From Lampris incognitus (taxonomy: Eukaryota > Chordata > Actinopteri > Lampriformes > Lampridae), in contig NC_079214.1 in NCBI RefSeq assembly GCF_029633865.1, positions 33,146,957-33,210,956 on the forward strand: 64,000 bases of DNA, written 5' to 3'. The notes beneath the pieces are model-generated. The model had not been told where the DNA came from. It made no database searches and was given only the letters and a program-made list of their open reading frames with translations. Positions 32,226-40,701 of this stretch are shown here, in pieces; position 1 is the stretch's first letter, and the number at the start of each line of letters is the position of its first letter. The translations under genes and the position numbers were made by a program.

Positions 32226-32498
32226 AGGCCTACCACTCTCAATGGGGCAACTTCAAGCTCCACGACAGGTTGGCGTACCGGAGGTGGCAAGCTCCTGGAC
32301 GAAGGAGTGACCTCTTGCAGCTATTGGTGCCCCATGTGTTCCCTCCCCAAGTTCTCCAGATAGTCCATGGCTTGGTGGGGATGGGGCACTACGGGAAGTA
32401 AGACCCTCCATTCCCTCAGGTGGTGGTTCTACTGGCCTGGCTGTCACTGAGATGTGGTGCTGCACATGCCCTGCTGCGAACCCTGCACCACCCAGAAG
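32226..32498 (+). pseudogene. Gypsy integrase zinc-finger region
   Basis: Reads AYHSQWGNFKLHDRLAYRRW, then LVPHVFPPQVLQIVHGLVGM and GHYGK, and after a stop and shift HALLRTLHH in place of the CCxxC part. The HHCC domain binds the third region of integrase. It ends at the hAT target duplication. Confidence 0.75.
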
Positions 32499-32853
32499 TA
32501 GAGCTGAACGATTAATCGAATTCTACTCGGAATCGCGATTTGAACTAATGCAATTAGCTAACCGCAAAGACTGCAATTAATTCTGCCGCTTGTGACTCTG
32601 ATGCAGTCGTAAATCAGTTGTATATGGTTTAAAAATTAATGTGGGCCTGTCGACCGCATGACACAGTCTGTGGCATCCTTCTTGTGTGACAGTCATACTC
32701 ACCAATTAGTGCTCCTCACATAGGAGACACAGTGGCCCTACTTACAGCGATCGAGTCCGCCCACCAAAAAAAAAACAAAAAAAAAAACACGTGTGTGAGC
32801 ATTTAGGAAACTCGTGGTGTAGGAATCACAGGTATAGAGAAAAGAGATTAGAA

Positions 32854-33065
32854 ATGACTGCCAGTGCCGCGGAAGGAGAAGATCCTGAAGAGTTAGTGCC
32901 ACAGAAGGGTGGCACTTCGATTATTTGGGAGTATTTTGGATTTTCCAAAAACGATATGCAGTAAACGTCAGTGCTCTGCAAAACCTGCTGTCGAACAGTG
33001 GCTACCACCCGAGGTAACACATCAAACTTGTACCAGCACTTGAAAGGCCATCATAAACACCAATT
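32854..33065 (+). pseudogene. BED zinc finger of the hAT transposase
   Basis: From ATG 32854, MTASAAEGEDPEELV leads to SIIWEYFGFSKNDMQ, a stop, then VLCKTCCRTVATTRGNTSNL and YQHLKGHHKHQF. CxxC followed by HLKxxHxxH is the BED finger signature. Interrupted at 33066 by the next insertion. Confidence 0.78.
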
Positions 33066-33068
33066 CAT

Positions 33069-33803
33069 GGTTTCAGTCACGTGGTTTCTGTTGCTATGAC
33101 CGCCATTTTGAGGGCCGCGGTCCCCGGGAAGTTTGAAAGACTGTCCAGAATCGCTCACTTAACCACGGAGGAGAAGCAGCGTTATCTGCAAAAAATCGAG
33201 TTTTTAGAATTGGATCCTTATCTTCTATCCAAAGACCAATTAACCCCACTTCAGTCTTCTATAGATCTTCCTAATTTTACGTTTCACGACGTTTACGTGT
33301 ACCTCGTCCTCAAGCCCTCGCCATCTCAGGTGAAGCCCCGAAAGCCTCCAAAAGCACTGCAGCCTACCGCTACTTCACTGCAGGATGGGTAAAGGACGTC
33401 AAAATGAATCATGTAAAAACTGTTCGTCTTTACAGGAAGGGTAAGTGACAGTCAGTTGATAAATGTCATATTAGCATCAGTGCACAGGACACGTCTATGA
33501 AGCTAGCTAGCCTTGCAACAAGACTGTCTTGTTACAAGGCTATGACGCTAACGTCAGCTACTTACCCGAAACAAAGCGCTCACTGCATAGCCTGGAGTGT
33601 TCTGTGGGAATCCAGTGGTCCCTTTTGATCGCTGCGATCCATTTATTTCGACGATCATGGTTTTTAGGGATTCTGTAAAATTGTAATCCATTTGTTTGTG
33701 ACTTTTTGTGGTTACAACCCACAGCACAGCAGCTCTAAGGCATCTTGGCATCCGTTGATCCTCAAGATGGCGGTGTGACGCAACACTCAAATGACGTGAA
33801 ACC
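33069..33803 (+). mobile_element. ISL2EU-like element inside the hAT element
   Basis: Ends GGTTTCAGTCACGTGG (33069) and complement of the terminal CACGTGAAACC-like right end; both arms reach a shared GACCGCCATTTTGAGG / CCTCAAGATGGCGGTG block about 45 bases in. CAT flanks both sides (33066-33068, 33804-33806), which may be a 3-bp duplication or AT plus one terminal base. It encodes the start of a YqaJ/SWIM-type accessory protein, a cargo I associate with ISL2EU. Confidence 0.65.
33081..33430 (+). pseudogene. N-terminus of a YqaJ-associated transposon protein
   Basis: The frame 33081-33392 reads HLTTEEKQRYLQKIEFLELD, then PYLLSKDQL and FHDVYVYLVL; in a shifted frame GWVKDVKMNHVKT follows. This is the region that precedes the SWIM finger and YqaJ nuclease in proteins carried by fish DNA transposons. 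The cysteine finger and nuclease are missing: sequence after 33435 is non-coding. Assignment rests on recall of the family and should be checked. Confidence 0.55.
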
Positions 33804-33807
33804 CATG

Positions 33808-34238
33808 AATACGATGAGTGTTTGAAAAAGAAGACTGAGGAAAGCGGTGCTGCCGCCACCACAACAGATAGAAGTAGGCAAATGACAATTTCGGAGTATT
33901 TTGTAGCTGCTACCCCGTATGACAAGAGTTCGCGGAGACACCGCGAGATAACAAGCGCCATTACTCATTACCTCGCCAAAGACATGGTGGCAACAAGTAC
34001 GATGTCCAAAGAGGGCTTTCGAAATCTCAAAAAAACGATGGACAAAAGATACGCGCTTCCATCCAGCACGTATTTTAGCGAAGTGGCAATCCCTCAGCTT
34101 TATGATGAATGCGGGGGAAAAGTTGAGGGTGAACTGAAACGCGTTGAACATTACGCCACGACTACTGATTTGTGGTCAAGTAGGATGACCGAGCCTTATT
34201 TGATACCGTGCACTTTATCGATGAGGACTTTAACTTAA
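33808..34238 (+). pseudogene. hAT ZBED1-like transposase, central part
   Basis: YDECLKKKTEESG continues from the BED finger; then RQMTISEYFVAATPYDKSSR, RHREITSAITHYLAKDMVAT, GFRNLKKTMDKRYALPSSTY and HYATTTDLWSSRM. The TTDLWSS block is the first conserved region of the hAT catalytic domain. A stop ends it at 34236, and no later DDE or dimerisation (hATC) block exists before the right end. Confidence 0.8.
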
Positions 34239-34702
34239 AACTTGGTGGTAATTTCAATGTTTACAGAATTTACAGGGAATTTCAGTGAAAGGAATGTTTA
34301 CATGTTTACAAAATGTCATATTTTCTTTAATTTATACATTTTCTTATCTTCTGGAATTGTTTACTTTCATTATTGTTTTTTTATTTATTTAACAGTCAAA
34401 GCTTTGCGATAATTGTTCTATGTGTCTTCATATGTGTATATTCTGTACCATTTTTTGTTTTAATAAATACATTTTGAATCTATTCATATATTGTCACTCT
34501 CCTCCTTGGACTATTATAATGAGCAATTAATATTTCAATGTTCTCAAGTGGTAAGGCTCCATCACATGTTTTAAATGTATTATACAGTGAATAATGAACT
34601 GAAGTTTGATTTTCAAAAATTATATCGCAAATCAAATCGCAATATCTGTCAGAAAAATTGCAATTAGATATTTTTCCCAAATCGTTCAGGCCTACCTAGA
34701 AG

Positions 34703-35510
34703 GGACCGACCCAGCGCTCCCACGCCCCACTGCAGCAGTACTTGGTGGGGGCCCCAATGGAACGAGTAGGGGTGTACATCCTTGGGCCTTTCCCCATCAC
34801 TGACTCCAGCAACCACTATGTCCTCATGGCTATGGACTACTTCACAAAGTAGCCAGAGGCGCATGTGTTGCGAGATCAGAGCATCCACAACAGCAGACAG
34901 GGTGGTGGAGGAGATGTTCACACACTTTGGAGTTTTTGCTGAGCCAGGGGTGGAACTTTGAGTCCCAGGTCTTCAGTGAGGTCTGCCAGTGACTGGGGGT
35001 GAAAAAGACAAGGACAACACTGCTCCATTCTCAAAGTGACACGTTGGTGGAGCAGGGTTAAACTGCAATCTGGCTACCCAGCTTGCCATCCTCACCAGCC
35101 AACACCAGCGGGACTGGGACTGCCACCCGCCCCTGTGGTCCTACCGGACTGCTGTCCAGGAGTCCAGCCAGTGCATGCCAGCTGCCCTCATGTTTGGGAA
35201 AGAGCTCCAGACACCGGTGTACTTGGTGTTTGGGGCCCCGCCTGAGCCTGATATTTCCGGGAGGAAAGAAATGGACTACCTCCAGAGACTGAGGGATTGC
35301 TGGCAAGTGATCTACCATTATACCCAACTCTGTGGTATGGCAGAAGAGGGCCTATGACACATGGTGCCTTGGGCAGGTCTTTGTGCAAGGGGACAAGGTA
35401 TGGGTGTATTGTCCCATTCTCAAGAAGGGGCTTTCCCACAAGCTTTGCAGCCAATGGCAGGGGCCCAGCGAGGTCATGGGCCGGCTGTCTGCACTATATA
35501 AGCACTTGCT
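34703..35510 (+). pseudogene. Gypsy integrase core and C-terminus
   Basis: VGVYILGPFPITDSSNHYVL and MAMDYFTK give the first catalytic aspartate, then a TAG. The later D and E blocks are scrambled by shifts (WSRVKLQSGYPACHPHQPT is out of frame), and FVQGDKVWVYCPILKKGLSH marks the tail. The element ends near 35510 against an unrelated LTR retroelement on the other strand. Confidence 0.75.
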
Positions 35511-35574
35511 GTGCGGTGTCTGCCAGACCCCGCTAGACAGTTCTGCATTTCTGTTTTCTCCCTCACCGACTCTG

Positions 35575-36950
35575 TGATCAGGTCAAGAATAATGGCATCT
35601 GTCACTTTAAGGTCATTAACATAAGGTTTTACATCTCTCCTGACATCTGAGTATTTGTCACCCAACCCTTTGTATAAGGTGCAGAGGAATACAATACAAT
35701 ACAAACAACTTTATTAATCCCACTAGGGGCAATTTGTTGGAGAAGCTTGTGAACACAAAACACAAGAACATGCAAACAAACAAATAGCACAAACAATAAT
35801 AACACCCCAGGGAGCTAAATGTAGAATAAACTCTATAAAATCTATAAAAGTACACAATAAGAAACACAATAAGATAAACTTGATAAAGTCAATAAACCAA
35901 TCTGGTTAAAAAAACAACAACACTATAGAGCATTTAATAATCCGAGTTGCAACAGGTATGAATGATTTAGAATACGCCCTGGACCAGATTTTTTCATACT
36001 TGAATGAAGCCACTCCCTGATTAGAAGCATTTGGGATACTTTGTTTAAGCCCAATGAGTCTATAGACAAATTATTGAGGAGTCTCTGTCGAGCTGTATGG
36101 CACTGCTGAGCTCCTGAAACATTTCGCTACCGTCTTTCCCTTTCATGTGTGATTTGAGAAAGCATTTGAGTTCAGTCACTGTCAGCCCAGCATTGTTACA
36201 AAACATGTCTTTAAAAATACCTGGCTTTATAACCCTAATAACCGACCTAACAACCTCAGACTCTGAGACATTTGCTTTTAACCCGTCACCAATATGCTTG
36301 CAAATGTTGTTGTAGCTCATATCAATACATGTGTCTGCAATCTGACCACCAAATTTTTTTAATTTACGTTGTGGCAGTAGGGCTGCCACATCTGACAATC
36401 TCACCAGTCCACTATGTAGCATGGGTGAGGTCTCTGTAGTGCTGGTGCCTGGAACCAGAGGAACTGCAGATGCTGGCAAGTGGAATCTCTCAGTTGAGGT
36501 GTCAAGACGCGTTGTGCTCCTCTGGTGCCTTTGATGTCTCAGAGGTTTCATGCCCATTTACGCCCTTTTCCACCTAGTGAACGAGGTCCTGGAGACAGAG
36601 AAGCTGTACAAGGCCCTGGTCCTCCAACTCCTTCAGGTGGCCGCTGTTCATGTAGCTCACCACATAGTCAAACAGTTCAGCTTCATTGTTCTCCGTGCTG
36701 TCCGGGGACTTGGAAGTCATCGCCCCGCTGATGCTGTGGCCAATTCATGCAACTGGTCCTCAGACAGCTGGAACAGGAGTTTCTGGATGCTCCACACTAG
36801 CTTCTTCCATGTATCGCCATCAGCCAACCTGCCTGTGTTCTTTCTAGACCTGTCTGCGGCTGCTATCTGCATCAGACACCTCTGCCCCTGAAGACCTGCA
36901 GCTCGCCTCCGTCTCTACACGTCTGTCACCATGGTTATTTCAGGATCTGC
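35575..36950 (-). pseudogene. gag of the minus-strand LTR retroelement
   Basis: Readable parts are ELFDYVVSYMNSGHLKELED (about 36690-36630), VIKPGIFKDMFCNNAGLTVT and ELKCFLKSHMKGKDGSEMFQ (about 36230-36110), and beyond the LINE tail LYKGLGDKYSDVRRDVKPYV (about 35670-35610). This type of gag, with a tELKxFL...FQEL block, occurs in fish LTR elements. Several shifts and about 35 missing codons at the insertion point show it is defunct. Confidence 0.6.
35689..36075 (-). mobile_element. LINE 3' end inserted in gag
   Basis: Flanked by GAGGA (35684-35688, 36076-36080). On the minus strand it reads SFKYEKIWSRAYSKSFIPVA then TRIIKC, the C-terminal words of CR1/Rex1-type LINEs (SFIPxATRxI), and ends in GCCCCTAGTGGGATTAATAA and a (TTGTA)n-like tail. 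Heavily 5' truncated, as usual for LINEs. Confidence 0.7.
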
Positions 36951-37445
36951 AACATGAATAGTTGCAGATCCCGCGACGAGCCCCCAAAATATTAACACCC
37001 ATACCGTGATGATGTGATAAAGAACCCACATGACACACAGTTCTCCTTCAGTGCTTTACTGATTGGTCTGCAATCACAGTGTAATAGGACAAGGGTGATG
37101 AACCTCAATACACTCTCACAACAGCTTTCGTTCTGTCTCTCAGTACCAAAACCGAACTGAGAGGGAACCGTGCATGTGCAACAGGTGACGTCACATTTAA
37201 GATGCTTAACAAATGAGATCCAAAACTTAACTTATATTGACTGCATAACCTATTTTCCATAAAGACAGAACAAGTGCTCTTTGTATTGCAAACATTATAT
37301 GGAAAAGCAAAACTGAACAAATGATCAATACCTTATATCGTTTCACCCCTTTCATCTCCCTCTAGTCTGGCCCAAACCACTTCACGCGCATAGGGGCACA
37401 TTGTTTGTAGGGATCTTAATCTAACCACAATATTACCATTATTAC

Positions 37446-37830
37446 ACAGCATTTTTAATAGATACTAAAACCTTAATATCCCATTAATGTCAACATAGGG
37501 ACATTTTTTAAAATTCTATTAAAAAAACCTTATCAAATTGATATTAGCAACCATATGCTTGTCCATGTCCCTAGGTACCTCTGTGATCATTTGAAGTTGT
37601 TTTACTGCAGCTTTTTAATAATTAGATGCTAAAATCATAAAATCCTATTCATTTCTACATAGGCAGATTTCAAAAATTCCCTAGGAAAACAATTAACCAA
37701 ATTGTTAACCAGCAAACTCCACCATGTTCTTGTTCAACATGTTCCCAGGAACCTGTGATGTTTTCATGTTTTACTGCAGCATTTTTAATAATTAGATGCT
37801 AAAATCATAATATTACATTGAGTTCTATAT
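37446..37830. repeat. Degenerate tandem repeat, about 165-bp unit
   Basis: Blocks TTTTTAATA-TTAGATGCTAAAATC, AAAATTC-CTA, CCATGTTC-TGTCC and CCTGTGAT recur in order at about 37446, 37607 and (partly) 37783. Two and a bit units, diverged. Confidence 0.7.
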
Positions 37831-37837
37831 TTATTCC

Positions 37838-38107
37838 AAAAAAAATAAATAAATGAAACCCTCAACGGTAGGGAAAGTGCTCAACAAATAAGTTGCAAAA
37901 TAATCCAGTGATTCAAGTAAATCATTTAATGGACAGTACAAGCCTGTTTTATGCCATAAGCAATGATCAGCTGATGATTGCTTATGGCATGAAACATGGT
38001 ACTTTCTTTCTGCCAAATTTGGTTTCATTTCACCATTTTTGCTTTTCACTCACCTGCTGTCATTGTGTTTTCCTCTGTTCAGTGTGTGTGTGTGTGTGTG
38101 TGTGTGT
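37838..38107. repeat. Dispersed repeat fragment, palindrome and (TG)n
   Basis: AGTGATTCAAGT and ACAAGCCTGTTTTATGCC also occur, reverse-complemented, at 55850-55940 next to the Penelope tail repeat. A perfect 14-bp inverted repeat (37951-37964, 37977-37990) and a (TG)n at 38084-38107 lie in it. Confidence 0.6.
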
Positions 38108-38349
38108 CTTCAGATCCTATATAGTACATCCTGCCTTTCCAGTACCAGCCCGAATCAACTGGTTTCTCAGCAAAAATTGAAAGAAAAAAAAGACTCATAG
38201 ATTGTCACATGTAAACCACTGGGAAGAACTGGCAAACGCTGACTGATAACATACAGGTATATAAAATATCCCACTAGTTGGGGGTGAGCCTGGCAGGCAG
38301 GCGGATGATTGATGAAAGGTACATAGAGGGTGGAGATGAGGCGGAGCAT
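38108..38349. other. Non-coding, nothing recognised
   Basis: No gene or repeat signature seen. Confidence 0.35.
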
Positions 38350-38900
38350 GTGGGTAAGGCAAGGCATATTTATTTGTGAAACACATTTCAGCAACAAGGC
38401 GGTTCAAAGTGCTTTACATAAAAATGTATCAAGATAAAATGTAAAAGCAACAAAGCAATAAAAAGACATTCAAATTGAAAAAAAAAGCTAAGACAAAACA
38501 GGAGTAACTAAAAAGTTACAATGCAGTGTATGATAAAAGCTTCAAACTTAATTTAATAAAAAGGCAGGGGCCTACAGAAAGGTCTTCAGCCTTGATTTAA
38601 AAGAACAGAGTTGAAGCAGACCTGCACTTTTCTGTGACTTTGTTCCAGATATGTGGTGTATAAAAACTGAACGCTGCCTCTCCATGTTCTGACTTTGAGG
38701 ACAGAAAGCAGACCTGTCCCAGACAATCTGAGCGGTCTGGATGATATATAATGTAGCAGAAGATAATAAACGTATTTTGGCCCTACACCAGAAGCCAGGC
38801 TCTTCACTGAAGAGAGTATCCATTGACACACTGAAATGGACTGACAGAGTCTGAAGGTTCTCCATGACCTTCTGAAAAATGTTGGTCATGCTGACCTACT
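38350..38900 (-). repeat. Common fish retro-repeat, class uncertain
   Basis: The start AAGGCATATTTATTTGTGAA and GGTTCAAAGTGCTTTACATA read, on the minus strand, as the 3' end of a widespread teleost repeat. A 105-codon frame (38889-38572) contains RSAFCPQSQNMERQRSVFIH and ISGTKSQKSAGLL, words I recall from repeated fish sequence rather than from a host gene. No RT is present. Confidence 0.5.
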
Positions 38901-38975
38901 AGAGCACCTAGACAAGTGTGGGCTTGACAGAGAGAGTCTGTGTCCACTGTGTCCGTATTGGCCAGATCGTTCTGT

Positions 38976-39123
38976 TATGGATTCAGGAGGGACCCAAACG
39001 CAGGACTCACAGACAGGGATGTTATGGTAACAGTCAGTTTAATGTGTTATTTACATGATTCAGGTATACCTAAATGCACAGGTGCCACAAGAAGTGATAT
39101 ACTAAACTATATATAAACTAAAC

Positions 39124-39130
<7 letters not shown>
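38976..39130 (-). mobile_element. Gypsy LTR end, fragment
   Basis: TGTTATGGATTCAGGAGGGA and ACCCAAACGCAGGACTCAC are, on the minus strand, the pyrimidine-rich end (TGCGTTTGGGTCCC...) of many fish Gypsy LTRs. No partner or duplication identified. Confidence 0.5.
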
Positions 39131-39172
<42 letters not shown>

Positions 39173-39190
39173 TTATATATATATGTATAT
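39131..39190. repeat. (CA)n-(TA)n microsatellite
   Basis: About 33 bases of CA then an imperfect TA stretch directly outside the left Penelope pseudo-LTR. Confidence 0.9.
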
Positions 39191-39220
39191 ATGTCCGTGA
39201 ATGTTCTCATTCGTCCAGGT

Positions 39221-39545
39221 CATGGTTCTCCAAAGGAGTTGAATCAAGTGCAGCTGGACTTGGTATATATCCGTGAAGACGTTTCGCCTCTCATCCACGA
39301 GGCTTCCTCAGTTCATGCCTTTCTGACTAGACCAAGCTAGTCTGACTGGCTGGTGATGAGACTCAGAATTTATCCTCTTGGAGTCGTTGTCAGAGCTATA
39401 GATGTACATGGCTCTTTGTGTCCCAATGTTTACCAACGCCCGTCGGTAACAGAGCCATAGATATGAGTGGCTCTTTTGTGTACCGATGTTTGGCCGCACC
39501 CGTCGTTATCGGAGCTATTGATTTGCATTTGTTTAGCAGCGACAG
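39221..39545 (-). repeat. Penelope pseudo-LTR, left copy, with hammerhead-like core
   Basis: Reverse complement of 42840-43097 with about 93-95% agreement by eye over about 270 bases. On the minus strand it holds CTGAGGA (39311-39305), a GCCTC...GAGGC stem, then GAAAC (39285-39281). Confidence 0.85.
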
Positions 39546-39694
39546 TCATTGGGGGTGTTAGTTTCGACTTCATTATTCAGTGGTCATGAGTCGTTGGAGC
39601 CGTTAGTGACCGATTGTTGTTCTTGGAGGCTAGGCTTCTTGAGTCTCCTGGGTAGAGATGAAAGGACGGCATTGTAAGTGGGCGATAGGTGGTG

Positions 39695-40700
39695 TCACAG
39701 ACCTCCTCCTCTGATGAGGGATGGTTTTTCCACTTTCACATAGATGGCTTCCTTCACCCCTCTTTCAAACCATCTATCTTCTCTGTCCAAAATGTGTACA
39801 TTGCTGTCGTCGAACGAGTGTGTCTTCTCCTTTAGGTGTAGATAGACTGCTGAGTCTTGTCCTGAGGAGTTTGGCCTTCTGTGTTGGGCCAGCCGTTTGT
39901 GTAGTGGTTGTTTGGTTTCTTCTATGTATAGGTCAGTGCAATCCTCATTGCATTGTACAGCATACACCAGGTTGCTTTTTTGGGTGTGTGGTACACGGTC
40001 TTTGGGATGAACCAGTCTTTGTCAGAGTGTGTTGCTGGGTTTGAAGTATACCGGGATGCGGTGTTTGTTGAAAATTCTCCTGAGTTTCTCGGAGACCCCA
40101 GAAACATACGGGATGACTGTGCTCTTCCTTCTGTTCCTTTTCGCCTCGTCGCTCACCTGGTTGGTCTTTTTGGAACGTGTTGCAGTTTTCCCAAAGGTCC
40201 AACTGTGGTAGCCGCAGGTTTTTGAAGCTCCCCTCAGGTGTTTGTGTTCTTCTCGTTGGGCCTGAGGGCTGCTGGGCACATTGTCAGCTCTGTGTTGCAA
40301 AGTTCTGATGACGTTCAGTTTGTGTTCCAGTGGGTGGTGTGTGTCGAAAAGTAGATATTGGTCTGTGTGTGTAGGTTTCCTGTAAACCCCAATGTGGAGG
40401 CTCCTGTCTTCCCCAATGTGGACGTCACAGTCCAAGAAGGGCAAACTGTTGTTCTTTACATCTTCCCTTGTGAACTTAATGTTCTTGTCCACTGAGCTGA
40501 TGTGTTTGGTAAACACTTGCACCTCTTGTGTTTGGATTTTGACCCATGTGTTGTCCACATATCTTAACCAGTGGCTCTGAAGGAGTTCAGGGCCCTGTAT
40601 TCTACCTCTTCCATATAGAAGTTGGCCACAATGGGAGATACTGGTGAGCCCATTGCACAGCTGTGTTTCTGTCTGTAAAACTGGCCCCTGAATTGGAAAT
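39695..40700 (-). pseudogene. Penelope RT C-terminus and GIY-YIG endonuclease
   Basis: Minus strand from the Tc1 target site: QFYRQKHSCAMGSPVSPIVA (with a shift near 40605), LRYVDNTWVKIQTQEVQVFT (RT catalytic block; the second D of YVDD is N here), LPFLDCDVHIGEDRSLHIGV, then EKLRRIFNKHRIPVYFKPSN. A single TGA at 40024-40022, a likely CGA to TGA change, precedes LVYAVQCNEDCTDLYIEETK, the GIY-YIG motif (VYxVxC...LYIxET), and KRLAQHRR. The frame ends at 39695. Confidence 0.85.
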
Positions 40701-40701
40701 A

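Larger units (their letters stand above)
32499..34694 (+). mobile_element. hAT (Ac/ZBED-like) transposon, itself interrupted
   Basis: Ends TAGAGCTGAACGATT (32499) and complement of TAGGCCTGAACGATTT (34694) make a typical short hAT inverted repeat. The flanks CCCAGAAG (32491-32498) and CCTAGAAG (34695-34702) are an 8-bp duplication with one mismatch, the size expected for hAT. It encodes an N-terminal BED finger (32854) and the start of a ZBED1-like transposase (33808-34236); the catalytic part is deleted. Without the 735-bp element inside, it is about 1.46 kb. Confidence 0.85.
31345..35510 (+). mobile_element. Ty3/Gypsy pol fragment carrying nested insertions
   Basis: Host sequence occupies 31345-31767, 32226-32498 and 34695-35510. 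It reads from the end of RNase H (TDHTSLT near 31374) through the HADALSR-like region, the integrase zinc finger (VHGLVGMGHYGK near 32362; CCEPC further on) and integrase core (GPFPITDSSNHYVLMAMDYF near 34779) to the tail (GDKVWVYCPILKKG near 35390). SINE S copy 3 (31768-32225) and a hAT element (32499-34694) interrupt it; joining the flanks restores the reading in both cases apart from pre-existing lesions. No LTRs or gag found. Confidence 0.82.
35575..37345 (-). mobile_element. LTR retroelement: LTR, primer site and gag, 3'-truncated
   Basis: On the minus strand: an LTR-like segment (about 37345-36990, TGAAACGATATAAGG start), a primer site TGGGGGCTCGTCGCGGGAT (36986-36968), then a frame-shifted gag. 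The primer site matches the 3' end of tRNA-Pro except for one extra base. A LINE tail at 35689-36075 interrupts gag. LTR bounds are provisional, since only one LTR is seen. No pol remains. Confidence 0.6.

Noticed and set aside
36525..36891. Plus-strand ORFs of 68 and 113 codons
   Set aside because: Antisense shadows of the gag fragment on the minus strand.
37446..37830. CRISPR-like array
   Set aside because: Spacing is a simple tandem duplication with diverged units, not short identical repeats with unique spacers; the organism is eukaryotic.
38572..38889. 105-codon minus-strand ORF as a host gene
   Set aside because: Its words belong to a widespread fish repeat, and its 3' neighbour is the repeat's tail.
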